Shown one piece after another: positions 52,989-61,381 of a stretch of 64,000 nucleotides of DNA. Origin of the DNA: an uncultured Clostridia bacterium (GTDB lineage Bacteria; Bacillota; Clostridia; Oscillospirales; Oscillospiraceae); NCBI GenBank assembly GCA_932222125.1, contig CAKNZJ010000249.1, positions 124,001 through 188,000 of the forward strand. The letters are read 5' to 3'. The translations under genes and the position numbers were made by a program. The number at the start of each line of letters is the position of its first letter. Position 1 is the stretch's first letter. The notes beneath the pieces are model-generated. The model saw only the letters and a list, made by a program, of their open reading frames with translations, was not told where the DNA came from and ran no database searches.

Positions 52989-54278
52989 CTATTTCGTCAG
53001 TTGGATGGGCGGCTTGGGAACATTTTGCTTTCGGGCGCTGGTCTTGCCCTCCACCCGGATTTCTCCCGCGGCTGTGAGGGCCCGCTTGGTTAGGGCAGGG
53101 CCTACCAGCTCGTACACCAGCACAGAGAACAGAACCACGTTTCGCACCACCTGACCGCCCGCTAATTGCTGAGCGGTCAGTGCCATGCCCAGTGCTACGC
53201 CGGCCTGGGGCAGCAGAGTAATACCCAGGTTTTTGGTAATCTTCTTTCCACATCTGGTGAGAGCGCAGCTGCCGTAGGAGCCCGCGTATTTGCCCAGGGA
53301 GCGCATAACGATATACACCAGGCCGATCAGGAGCACCACAGGATTGGATAGCACCTGTAAATCCAATTCCGCACCGGATAATACAAAAAACAGCACGAAC
53401 AGCGGTGCGGTCCAGCTATCCACACGGCTCATTAATTCTTCCGAAAAGTCGCAGATATTACAGAATACGGTACCGGTCATCATGCACACCAGGAGTAGGC
53501 TAAAGCCAAAGTGGATGCCGCCCAGTTCAAACTTGGCCATGGAAATACCCACAGTCAGCAGGACGAAGGAGATGGAGAGGCTGAGACGCTTGCTTCGAGA
53601 GTTGAAATATTGTTCTAATTGGTGGAGAACCCAGCCGGCCAGCGTCCCCAGCAGTAGGGAGAGGACAATCTCAATCACCGGCTCTATCAGCACGGTGATA
53701 AGGCTAATGGTGCCGCTCTCCAAAGCGGAAGCCACCCCAAAGGAGGCGGAGAAAAGGGCCAAGCCCACCGCGTCATCAATGGCCACCACCAGCAGCAGCA
53801 GCTTTGTCATCGGGCCATCTGCCTTATATTGGCGCACTACCATCAGGGTGGCTGCCGGCGCGGTGGCTGAAGCGATGGCGCCAAGGGTGATGGCGGAGGA
53901 GATGGAGATAAGATCAGGACGGATCAGATGCAGGGTGATCAGGGCCAGATCCACCAGAACGGTGGTGACCACAGCCTGGAGAATGCCCACGATGATCGCC
54001 TGTCTGCCCATGGCCTTTAGCTGGCTTAACCGGAACTCATTCCCAATGGTAAAGGAAATAAACCCCAGAGCCACCTGGGAAATCAGGTCCAGGGCGGCCA
54101 CCTGCTCCCCAGTATGAAAGCCCAGTCCGCTCAGGTTGAGGGTACCGATGCAGTATGGACCCAGCAGCAGCCCTGCCACCAGATAGGCAGTCACAGCGGG
54201 TAGATTCAGTTTTTTGGCCAAACGGGACAGCAGCAGTCCGCCCACTAGGCAGACGGACAATTGGATTAGGATTTCCAT
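52989..54278 (-). CDS. Monovalent cation:proton antiporter, CPA2 type
   Basis: A 429-residue membrane protein with about twelve hydrophobic segments. It starts MEILIQLSVCLVGGLLLSRLAKKLNLP, the family's first helix, followed by VTAYLVAGLLLGPYCIG; the ion-binding region VAIDDAVGLALFSASFGVA lies near residue 170. No C-terminal TrkA/RCK domain is attached. It could exchange sodium or potassium for protons; the ion cannot be told. The start at 54278 has GAGGTG; the frame extends to 54293. Divergent from the potassium uptake pair, which suggests shared ion homeostasis. Confidence 0.85.
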   Translation of the reverse strand: MEILIQLSVCLVGGLLLSRLAKKLNLPAVTAYLVAGLLLGPYCIGTLNLSGLGFHTGEQVAALDLISQVALGFISFTIGNEFRLSQLKAMGRQAIIVGILQAVVTTVLVDLALITLHLIRPDLISISSAITLGAIASATAPAATLMVVRQYKADGPMTKLLLLVVAIDDAVGLALFSASFGVASALESGTISLITVLIEPVIEIVLSLLLGTLAGWVLHQLEQYFNSRSKRLSLSISFVLLTVGISMAKFELGGIHFGFSLLLVCMMTGTVFCNICDFSEELMSRVDSWTAPLFVLFFVLSGAELDLQVLSNPVVLLIGLVYIVMRSLGKYAGSYGSCALTRCGKKITKNLGITLLPQAGVALGMALTAQQLAGGQVVRNVVLFSVLVYELVGPALTKRALTAAGEIRVEGKTSARKQNVPKPPIQLTK

Positions 54279-54507
54279 GATACGACACCTCATTTTCTGT
54301 TGCGGCTGTCATTATACGCTGGGCCAAGGGAAAAAACAAGAAGCAGAGGATACAAAACACCCGGTACGAATGTATTCTTTTTTGTGCTTTGCGGGAACAG
54401 ACCCTTATTTCCGGGGAAAGGAGTTGTGTTGATAGGGGATTGAGAAAACGGATATTCAGTGGAAATTGGGCAGTATAAGTGGTGCAGGGGATTTTGGAAA
54501 GGTAAAA
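54279..54507 (+). other. Gap between the divergent transporter genes, nothing recognised
   Basis: About 230 bases ahead of the potassium uptake promoter. I looked for a c-di-AMP riboswitch, which often precedes such genes in Firmicutes, and did not recognise its conserved parts. Two open frames here are unconvincing. Confidence 0.3.
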
Positions 54508-54536
54508 TTGACAAATAAATCTCGATGTAGTATTTT
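54508..54536 (+). promoter_or_regulatory. Promoter of the potassium uptake operon
   Basis: TTGACA, 17 bases, TATTTT, about 100 bases ahead of the start codon. Confidence 0.55.
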
Positions 54537-54637
54537 ATGTAGTAATCAGTGTGGGGAGGGGACGGATGCCTCCATGATAAGCTGGTTTCCTAAGGTAATC
54601 AGGATGTGGCCAAGGGATATAAAGGGGCATTGGGTAT

Positions 54638-55972
54638 ATGAGCGCGTGGTTTTGGAAAAAAAGAAAGCTGACGTCCTTTCAAATCATTATTCTCGGTTTT
54701 TTGGGCGTTATACTGCTAGGCACCTTACTTCTGATGTTGCCTCTCTCCAGCCGGACAGGAGAGAGCACGCCGTTTTTGGAAGCCCTGTTTACTTCCACCT
54801 CTTCGGTGTGTGTAACCGGGCTGATCGTTCAGGACACAGGCACCTATTGGTCGGAATTTGGACAGGTGATTATTCTGCTTTTGATCCAGATTGGGGGAAT
54901 GGGCGTCATCACTGTGGCGGCTACATTTGCCATGATCTCCGGCAGAAAGATCTCCCTTATGCAGCGCAGCACGATACAAGAGGCCATTGCGGCTCCTAAG
55001 GTGGGTGGCATCGTCCGTCTAACAGGATTTATCATCAGGATTACCTTTGTCATTGAACTGCTGGGCGCGGCTGTTATGGCACCGGTATTTTGCCGGGATT
55101 TTGGCGTCAGGGGACTGTGGATGGCGCTGTTTCACTCCGTTTCAGCCTTTTGCAATGCGGGGTTTGACCTGATGGGAAGAAGGGAGACGTTTTCCTCCTT
55201 AACTACCTATGCCACAGACCCCCTGATCAATGTGACTGTTATGTTATTAATTGTGGTGGGTGGCATCGGCTTTTTAACCTGGGATGACGTGCGGGCAAAC
55301 CGCTGGCATCTGCATAAATATAGGATGCAGAGTAAGGTTATCCTATCGGTAACCGTTCTGCTGTTGAGCCTTCCGGCCATCTACTTTTTTATCGTTGAAT
55401 TTGGCGCTTTTCCACTAGGGGAAAGAGTGCTCCATGCGATGTTCCAGGCAGTAGCGCCGAGAACGGCGGGTTTCAATACGGTAAATTTGACCGTGATGAG
55501 CGAGGCCGGTCTATTGATTATGATTGTGCTGATGCTGATTGGCGGCTCTCCCGGTTCTACTGCTGGCGGAATGAAGACTACCACGATTGCAGTGCTGTTT
55601 GGTACGGCCATATCGACGTTCCGAAGGAAAGAGAATACCAATTTCTTTGGGAGACGGATTGACGATGATGTGGTAAAAAATGCGGTTACTGTATTTCTGA
55701 TGTATATTACCCTGTTTTTAGCGGGGGGACTGATCATCAGCACCATAGAGGGACTGCCTATGCTTACCTGTCTGTTTGAGACGGCTTCTGCCATTGGAAC
55801 AGTTGGCCTTACGCTGGGGCTTACCCCCGAATTGGGTATGATATCCAGACTGATTTTGATTGTGCTGATGTTCTTAGGACGGGTTGGCGGGTTGACGTTA
55901 ATCTTTGCCGCCCTGTCAGGCACACCGAAAAATGCCTCGAAGCTGCCGCTAGAAAAAATTACTGTGGGATAA
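54638..55972 (+). CDS. ktrB: Potassium uptake channel-like subunit, TrkH/KtrB family
   Basis: A 444-residue membrane protein with four pore repeats. The selectivity-filter loops are visible as TSSVCVTGL, VSAFCNAGFD, TAGFNTVNL and ASAIGTVGL, each with the central glycine. The length and N-terminus (KLTSFQIIILGFLGVILLGTLLLMLPLS) fit KtrB rather than the longer TrkH. It works with the cytoplasmic RCK protein encoded next. ATG at 54638 has AAAGGGG nine bases ahead. The ion passed is potassium, possibly with sodium cotransport in known KtrB proteins. Confidence 0.92.
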   Translation: MSAWFWKKRKLTSFQIIILGFLGVILLGTLLLMLPLSSRTGESTPFLEALFTSTSSVCVTGLIVQDTGTYWSEFGQVIILLLIQIGGMGVITVAATFAMISGRKISLMQRSTIQEAIAAPKVGGIVRLTGFIIRITFVIELLGAAVMAPVFCRDFGVRGLWMALFHSVSAFCNAGFDLMGRRETFSSLTTYATDPLINVTVMLLIVVGGIGFLTWDDVRANRWHLHKYRMQSKVILSVTVLLLSLPAIYFFIVEFGAFPLGERVLHAMFQAVAPRTAGFNTVNLTVMSEAGLLIMIVLMLIGGSPGSTAGGMKTTTIAVLFGTAISTFRRKENTNFFGRRIDDDVVKNAVTVFLMYITLFLAGGLIISTIEGLPMLTCLFETASAIGTVGLTLGLTPELGMISRLILIVLMFLGRVGGLTLIFAALSGTPKNASKLPLEKITVG

Positions 55973-55984
55973 AAGGAGCTGCCT

Positions 55985-56632
55985 ATGAAAACGATTCTGC
56001 TGATTGGGCTTGGACGGTTCGGTAAACATATTGCCATAAACTTGAATCACTTAGGACACCAAGTGATGGCTGTTGACAATGTGGAAGAACGGGTGAATGG
56101 GGTACTGCCCTTGGTGACCAACGGCCAGATTGGAGATAGCACGAATGGGGATTTTTTGGAATCCTTGGGTGTCCGGAATTTTGATGTGTGCATTGTAGCC
56201 ATTGGCAACGATTTTCAAAGTTCGCTGGAAACCACTTCTCTGCTCAAGGAATTGGGGGCGAGATTGGTGGTGGCCCGAGCGGCCAGAGATGTACAGGCCA
56301 AGTTCCTATTGCGCAACGGCGCCGACGAGGTGGTTTATCCTGAGAAACAGCTCGCTAAATGGACCGCCATGCGCTATACCGCAGACCACATTTTAGATTA
56401 CATGGAATTGGATGGGGACCATGCCATGTTTGAGGTTTCTATTCCTAAGGACTGGCTGGGCCGCACCATTGGACAGATTGACATTCGGAAAAAATTCAAT
56501 ATCAATATCATTGGAATCAAAAAGGATGGGAAATTGGAACTGTCCCTTTCCCCGGATGTTGTGCTGAGAGAGGAGGAGACGATGTTAGTGCTGGGCAAAA
56601 ACAGGGATTTGCAACGATGCTTTCGGATATAG
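55985..56632 (+). CDS. ktrA: Regulatory subunit of the potassium channel, TrkA/KtrA family
   Basis: A 215-residue RCK protein. The N-terminal Rossmann domain (about 1 to 125) begins TILLIGLGRFGKHIAINL with GLGRFG for NAD(H) or ATP/ADP binding, and the C-terminal RCK_C domain (about 140 to 215) contains GRTIGQIDIRKKFNINIIGIKKDG. It gates KtrB. The start is 12 bases after the ktrB stop. Confidence 0.93.
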   Translation: MKTILLIGLGRFGKHIAINLNHLGHQVMAVDNVEERVNGVLPLVTNGQIGDSTNGDFLESLGVRNFDVCIVAIGNDFQSSLETTSLLKELGARLVVARAARDVQAKFLLRNGADEVVYPEKQLAKWTAMRYTADHILDYMELDGDHAMFEVSIPKDWLGRTIGQIDIRKKFNINIIGIKKDGKLELSLSPDVVLREEETMLVLGKNRDLQRCFRI

Positions 56633-56644
56633 ATGTGAAATAAC

Positions 56645-56684
56645 ATAAGGGGGACGCATCGTGATGCGCCCCCCTTAATTTTTA
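56645..56684. terminator. Terminator of the ktr operon
   Basis: TAAGGGGG(A)CGCATC pairs with GATGCGCCCCCCTTA; ATTTTTAA follows on the plus strand, and the convergent oxidoreductase gene ends just beyond. Confidence 0.75.
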
Positions 56685-56702
56685 ATTGACGATAGTTCCC
56701 TA

Positions 56703-57602
56703 TTATAATTGTCCGTTGTGAGCCTCAAGAGATTCCATGGCCGATGCCACAAAAAGACAGGTGGCCGCATTGTGTTGGCCGCCTTCCTGGATTTGCCGTA
56801 AAAACTCCTGAATGGAATAGCGCAGGTTGTTTGATTCATCAAAGTGCTCCTGCATCGTGTGGACGGCTGAGACAGTACCATGATCCATTTGATACCGCTC
56901 CAGCGTCAGGGAGTGTTGGGCCATCATATCAAAGTGTAATGCTCCTTGCTGGCCGAAAATGGATATCTGCCTGCTTTTGCCGGGAGTGACCAGCGATAAG
57001 GTGATGGATACCGGCACCCCATCCATCACAAAGGAGTACAGGACATCCAAGCCGTTGCCAAGACTGTCCCGCTGAAGGGTGATTTTCCGCACATGAGAAA
57101 TGGAGCTGTGAGGATGGAATATGGTGGCCAGCACGGTGAGCATGTGTACGCCAATGTTGCCAAGGATATCTGTATCAGGGTAAAACTTTCCGAATTGCGT
57201 CATTTGCATTCTGATTCCATGCAGAGGGCCCAACTCGGGAAGAAGGACGCACATTCTCTGGACACTCTTGGAATAGGCGTAAATATAGTCCACAAACAGC
57301 TGTGCGCCGTGTGTTTTTGCAATGCGGTATAGGTCCTGATCTAGGCTGATGTCCCCGGTGAGGGGCTTTTCGCAAAACACATGGATCCCGTTTTGAAGCA
57401 GATGTTTTGCCAGGTGATAATGGCTTGTCCGTGGGGTGCAAAGAAAGGCGGCTTCGGGCCTTGTATATTGGATAAAGTCTTCAAAGGAACGATCGCTGCT
57501 GCTCCTGGAATATACGCCGATCAGGTGAAACTGCTTGGATTCCTCCAGATAGCCTTTGAGAATACTGCCCCAATAGCCTGTTCCGATGAGTACACATTTC
57601 AT
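56703..57602 (-). CDS. Gfo/Idh/MocA-family oxidoreductase
   Basis: A 299-residue NAD(P)-dependent dehydrogenase. The N-terminal Rossmann part has MKCVLIGTGYWGSILKGYL and the family motif FCEKPLTGD, with EKP near residue 90; the C-terminal domain follows. Members act on sugars, inositols or nucleotide sugars. ATG at 57602 with GAGG eight bases ahead; the frame extends two codons further. Third gene of the operon that starts at 59666; its partners suggest a step in surface-glycan sugar modification, which is inference. Confidence 0.85.
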   Translation of the reverse strand: MKCVLIGTGYWGSILKGYLEESKQFHLIGVYSRSSSDRSFEDFIQYTRPEAAFLCTPRTSHYHLAKHLLQNGIHVFCEKPLTGDISLDQDLYRIAKTHGAQLFVDYIYAYSKSVQRMCVLLPELGPLHGIRMQMTQFGKFYPDTDILGNIGVHMLTVLATIFHPHSSISHVRKITLQRDSLGNGLDVLYSFVMDGVPVSITLSLVTPGKSRQISIFGQQGALHFDMMAQHSLTLERYQMDHGTVSAVHTMQEHFDESNNLRYSIQEFLRQIQEGGQHNAATCLFVASAMESLEAHNGQL

Positions 57603-57607
57603 TGACA

Positions 57608-58546
57608 CTACCTCGTAAGCTTTTCTACCGATTCAAAGATGTAGTCCTGTTCATTAAACACAAGTTTAATTAGGATATCCATGGAATGGATCGCTAATGT
57701 GACAAGTAGTTCAATCAATATGCCAATCACCATTAGTGTGAACGTGCCCCAGCTAAAACTGACGGCCGGATGGAAGCAGCAGAGCAATAGGTACATCAAA
57801 ACCGCCAGCATGGTGAGTCCATCAATGGCGTAGGAGATCTTCAATGAGAAGTTAGTATATACACTCAATGCAGTGATGGCAGTTTCAAGCTTGCCCTTGT
57901 GTCCTCCCGACCCGGAGGATGTTCGTTTGCCGCCATTTGTGGGTGTATATCGTTTTACTGCCTTTTTTAATCCGCAGCTAGCGTATGCCGCATTGCGAAG
58001 GGGGATAAACGAATTTAAGGACTGGACGCGGTTAATCGCCCTCCTAGATAGAACGCGAAACACATCGCGTTCCACGGGATATGGGGCGTCGGAAAAGTGA
58101 TTGTACAGGCCATAGAATAGGCGGGAGGAGACCTGCGGTTTTGTATTTTGTACGGCGCTGACGATATCAAACCCTTCAAGTGCCATTTTATAGACATCCG
58201 CAATCAGTTCCGGGTCGTAGTCCATATCCAATGATTCAAATTCAAATACAAAGTCACCGATGGCCAGATCCACACCAGCCCGCATCGCCTTCTCTCTGCC
58301 CTGAAAACAGCTCATGGTGACAATTGAAATTTCCCCGCTGGAATATTGCTGTGAGAACGCTCTGATGATATCCGTGGCGCCATCTTGACAGTGGTCATCC
58401 ACGAAAATAATTTCAGAGTACTGAAACATATTGTTGAAACAATGGGTTAATTTCGTCAAAAAGCTCTGAGTGATATCTGCATACCCAGTGGTAAGGTACA
58501 CCACTGCAGAAATAAAGCTGCTTTCTTCATTCCATTTAGTACTCAT
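57608..58546 (-). CDS. Family 2 glycosyltransferase with membrane tail
   Basis: A 312-residue protein with a GT-A domain (FISAVVYLTTGYADITQSF, SEIIFVDDHCQDGATDII, GREKAMRAGVDLAIGDFVFEFES) and a C-terminal pair of membrane helices (IDGLTMLAVLMYLLLCCFHP and TFTLMVIGILIELLVTLAI). The layout resembles the GtrB/DPM group that transfers sugar to polyprenyl phosphate. MSTKWNEE at 58546 has GAGGTG ahead. It overlaps the preceding gene by 11 bases. Confidence 0.85.
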   Translation of the reverse strand: MSTKWNEESSFISAVVYLTTGYADITQSFLTKLTHCFNNMFQYSEIIFVDDHCQDGATDIIRAFSQQYSSGEISIVTMSCFQGREKAMRAGVDLAIGDFVFEFESLDMDYDPELIADVYKMALEGFDIVSAVQNTKPQVSSRLFYGLYNHFSDAPYPVERDVFRVLSRRAINRVQSLNSFIPLRNAAYASCGLKKAVKRYTPTNGGKRTSSGSGGHKGKLETAITALSVYTNFSLKISYAIDGLTMLAVLMYLLLCCFHPAVSFSWGTFTLMVIGILIELLVTLAIHSMDILIKLVFNEQDYIFESVEKLTR

Positions 58547-59666
58547 GATCCAACACCTCATCTAAATCGTAAACTGTGTTTATTTTTCCGGATAAAACGC
58601 TAATGAATGTTGGAGCTTTTGAGTATACCCTGATTACGGTGGGTCTGGAGTCGGCGATCTCTGAAGCCCGTAGGATGGGCTTCATGGAGAACAGGGAACT
58701 GGCATAACGGAACTGATACTCCGGCTTCATGTATTTTCTGGCCAGGGCGGACATGAATGGCCAGGCGGAAGCAGGTTTGCTCGGGCAGGAATTACAGTTG
58801 CCCAGTCGGGTTTTAGAGCAGTATCCGCCGCTGTGTTCTTGGCAATCGAATACCGGGGTGTCCTCAAAGCTTGCGGCGTGAGGGGTAAAGGTCACAGAGG
58901 TGAGTGAATGCAGGCCCCCTTTTCCAAAGGGCATGATGGAGAAAAAGGGGCCGTCCATCACTGTCAGCCCAACATTTTTTAGGTTATCAGCAACTTCACA
59001 CAAAATAATCTCACATAATTCGTATTTAATTTTAAATGGTTCAAATCCCAGCATGGCGTGGATTTGGTTGAGGGCAGCAAAGGTGGCGTTTAACACAAAG
59101 GGGGATGAAAACTCCCCCAAGTTTGTCTGAATGCAATAGACGCTGGTATCCCTTTGTATTGAGGAAATGCGGCTGTTAAATAAGATTTGAACGTTTTTAT
59201 ACCCGCCTAATTTATCGATAAAATATTGTTTTAGAATCTGTGCGTCATATGCGTATTCTTCTGTCAGAAAGGCGCCATCGCACATGCCTTCTTTAAAATA
59301 CTTACTTTTGGATATTTCATCGCAGCGAATGCCGGCATTTTTACAGAATTTGATGAATTCCTTCGCGTCGGTCCAGGAAAAGGCAGAGGAAGTGGCATAG
59401 ACCTGATCAAATTTGCTGTGGATGCAGAAGTCGTACTCTTCATTGAAGCGCTTGAAATATCCTGCGGATTTTTTAGCGGTGGAGAGGGACCTTGGATAGT
59501 GGTAGCCCATGTGTACACGAGCTTGGTTGATATATGTGGCCCGCATAAACGGGGATTCATCATATTCCAAAACCAATATGTTTTCCCCTCGTTCAGCGCA
59601 ATGAAGGGCGGAATATAGGCCGTAGAGGCCGGCACCAAGTATGATCTTATCATATTTTACAGTCAC
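58536..59666 (-). CDS. FAD-dependent oxidoreductase, DAO-like
   Basis: A 376-residue flavoprotein starting with a GTG codon at 59666 (AAGGAGAG eight bases ahead). The N-terminal dinucleotide motif is IILGAGLYGLYSALHCAERG, followed by LVLEYDESPFMRATYINQARVHMGYHYPRS, as in the DAO/D-amino-acid-oxidase group. An unusual cysteine set appears around residues 265 to 292 (FDCQEHSGGYC and GNCNSCPSKP). I do not know its substrate. First gene of a three-gene operon with a glycosyltransferase and a Gfo/Idh oxidoreductase. Confidence 0.8.
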   Translation of the reverse strand: MTVKYDKIILGAGLYGLYSALHCAERGENILVLEYDESPFMRATYINQARVHMGYHYPRSLSTAKKSAGYFKRFNEEYDFCIHSKFDQVYATSSAFSWTDAKEFIKFCKNAGIRCDEISKSKYFKEGMCDGAFLTEEYAYDAQILKQYFIDKLGGYKNVQILFNSRISSIQRDTSVYCIQTNLGEFSSPFVLNATFAALNQIHAMLGFEPFKIKYELCEIILCEVADNLKNVGLTVMDGPFFSIMPFGKGGLHSLTSVTFTPHAASFEDTPVFDCQEHSGGYCSKTRLGNCNSCPSKPASAWPFMSALARKYMKPEYQFRYASSLFSMKPILRASEIADSRPTVIRVYSKAPTFISVLSGKINTVYDLDEVLDHEY

Positions 59667-59736
59667 AGATATAACTCTCCTTCATGAAGGGCTGAAAGGG
59701 GTGAACATTTGTATAGTGGGAAAGGCATCATATTTG

Positions 59737-59768
59737 AGCAGAACGAGTGTTATCCGAGGGCAACACTC
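59737..59768 (-). other. Hairpin in the leader of the FAD-oxidoreductase operon
   Basis: CGAGTGTT pairs with AACACTCG around a loop of about ten bases, 70 to 100 bases downstream of the predicted transcript start. No strong T-run follows, so it is not an obvious terminator. The 365-base gap 59667-60031 otherwise contains the promoter and a terminator-like hairpin. Confidence 0.4.
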
Positions 59769-59844
59769 GCCTGATAAGACGTGTGATTTTCCAGTGTGTT
59801 CTGCTGCGGCTATGCTGTTCCACGATCCCTGTTCATGTGACAAT

Positions 59845-59873
59845 ATCATAGCATATAAAATCGCTTTCGTCAA
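59845..59873 (-). promoter_or_regulatory. Promoter of the FAD-oxidoreductase operon
   Basis: TTGACG, 17 bases, TATGAT, with a leader of about 170 bases. Confidence 0.65.
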
Positions 59874-59985
59874 ACAGGAGAGGGCTGAATACTTTGTGGT
59901 ATCTGTGCAAGTTTTTTCCGCAGGATAGGGGTCGGCGGGTCTGAGGAAATGGTTGGCGGTTTAGCCTGAGCAAAGCATGGAACAT

Positions 59986-60026
59986 CTCAACAAACGCCGC
60001 CCTGGATAGGGGCGGCGTTTGTTGAG
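59986..60026 (-). terminator. Terminator-like hairpin after the small-protein pair
   Basis: CTCAACAAACGCCGCC pairs with GGCGGCGTTTGTTGAG around a short loop, directly behind the 60032 gene; the T-run is weak. Confidence 0.55.
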
Positions 60027-60031
60027 GAAGG

Positions 60032-60202
60032 TCAATCATCGCCCCGGAGGACGTTTTGGGCGTAATCCTTCAGACTGGTGAAGGAGTTGACGCTGTCAGC
60101 CCGGGTGCTGATCTGTTCCCGGGCATAATCCGGAAGGGTGTCAAAGTAGTGCTTGGCTTCAGGATCACTGCGGAGCAGAGTGTCTAGATTGGGATATTGC
60201 AT
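60032..60202 (-). CDS. Small protein (56 residues), function unknown
   Basis: A short gene that begins MQYPNLDTLLRSDPEAKH and ends with SLKDYAQNVLRGDD. GGAGGT lies eight bases before the ATG. The residues suggest one or two amphipathic helices and no membrane segment or signal. I believe proteins of this pattern recur in related Clostridia, but know no function. It follows the 54-residue gene at 60251 and probably shares its transcript. Confidence 0.75.
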   Translation of the reverse strand: MQYPNLDTLLRSDPEAKHYFDTLPDYAREQISTRADSVNSFTSLKDYAQNVLRGDD

Positions 60203-60250
60203 GGCGAATTACCTCCAAAGATATCGTTTGCAGTCAAAGTATGCAGGTTG

Positions 60251-60415
60251 CTACAGATCCTGCAGATCGGCGGCGGGCAGGTCATTTTCCACATTGTCTC
60301 GGGCCAGGTCGTTGTCGATGACTGGGTATATCTGGGGTGGTATAGGGCGTTCCGCTTTGTCAAGCTTAATCTGCGGTATCTCAGGTTTGGATACAACACC
60401 CTTTTGTTTGCACAT
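60251..60415 (-). CDS. Small proline-rich protein (54 residues), function unknown
   Basis: Begins MCKQKGVVSKPEIPQIKLDK and continues with RPIPPQIYPVIDNDLARDN to an acidic end (DLPAADLQDL). GGAGGTGATTTT precedes the ATG at 60415, an excellent ribosome site, so the frame is very likely used. No membrane helix, one cysteine. Unrecognised. A longer frame on the same strand (60184-60429) is out of register with the ribosome site and is ignored. Confidence 0.65.
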   Translation of the reverse strand: MCKQKGVVSKPEIPQIKLDKAERPIPPQIYPVIDNDLARDNVENDLPAADLQDL

Positions 60416-60664
60416 AAAATCACCTCCAATATAGGTTGCCCTGGAGGTGTAAAATCATCCGTGAAAGGCTGTGGGAGGGTGGGAAAGGATTGGTGAGAGG
60501 CAAGGGCGGACGACTGCTTCTATTCGATGATTTTTATTTTTTATTGTATGGTGTTTGAAGAAACGGAATTTTCCAAGCTTGACACAATAAAGAGGACTCA
60601 TATATTTTTGAGAAGAATAGCTTAGATTTTTCGACATAGAGATCAACAAAGGAACTGCCTTCTC

Positions 60665-61381
60665 ATGAATATTATGATTTTTGATGACAACCCAATTTTT
60701 GTGAAGCAATTGCACGACCGTATCATAGACTACTTTACGGCCAGAAGCAGTCAGTGTCAATGTGAAACGGTTACATCCACTGCCCATATGGTATCAACTG
60801 ATTTATCCAAAATAGACATCCTGTTTCTGGATATTAATATGCCCGAAATCAATGGAATTCATTTGGCGCGTATATTGCGCAAGAAATATCCTGAAATTTA
60901 TATTGTATTTGTCACTGGATGGATTGAATATGCCCCAGCGGGATACCATGTGAAAGCATTTCGGTACTTGCTGAAATCTCAATTAGATGATGAACTTTGC
61001 CGTTGTATAAATGATATCATTGATGACATTCGCAATAAAAAGGAATATGTGCGGATATCTGGCAAGAAAGCGGCTATAGATATTGCGGTCTCTGACATTT
61101 TATACTTTGAAGGCAGCGCTTACCGAGCGGTCATGCTGCATACGGTTCACGCCCACAGCCCGATTATTGAATGCCGCAGGAAGTTGGCCGATTATGAAGG
61201 GCAATTTCAGTTGAAAGGCTTTTTGCGGGTCCAGAAGAGTTTTCTGATCAACATGCGGCATATTAGCAAAATTACAGGTTACAAGGCCTATCTTAAAAAT
61301 GGGGAAGAGGTCAGAACGACGAAACATAACTATACCCAGCTGCGTGACGAGTTTTTGACCTGGCGGGAAGTGAGACTATGA
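60665..61381 (+). CDS. LytTR-family response regulator (AgrA-like)
   Basis: A 238-residue two-component regulator. The receiver domain (about 1 to 120) has MNIMIFDDNPIF at the start and the phosphorylated aspartate (D56) in ILFLDINMPEINGI, with VKAFRYLLK as the switch end. The LytTR DNA-binding domain (about 130 to 235) contains ILYFEGSAYRAV, GFLRVQKSFLINM and TTKHNYTQLRDEF. The start at 60665 follows AAAGGAAC. It overlaps the kinase gene by four bases. It probably controls the promoter with two 11-base repeats at 62321-62386. Confidence 0.93.
   Translation: MNIMIFDDNPIFVKQLHDRIIDYFTARSSQCQCETVTSTAHMVSTDLSKIDILFLDINMPEINGIHLARILRKKYPEIYIVFVTGWIEYAPAGYHVKAFRYLLKSQLDDELCRCINDIIDDIRNKKEYVRISGKKAAIDIAVSDILYFEGSAYRAVMLHTVHAHSPIIECRRKLADYEGQFQLKGFLRVQKSFLINMRHISKITGYKAYLKNGEEVRTTKHNYTQLRDEFLTWREVRL

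Noticed and set aside
54279..54637. c-di-AMP riboswitch before the potassium uptake genes
   Set aside because: Expected in this place in many Firmicutes, but I could not find the conserved sequence blocks.
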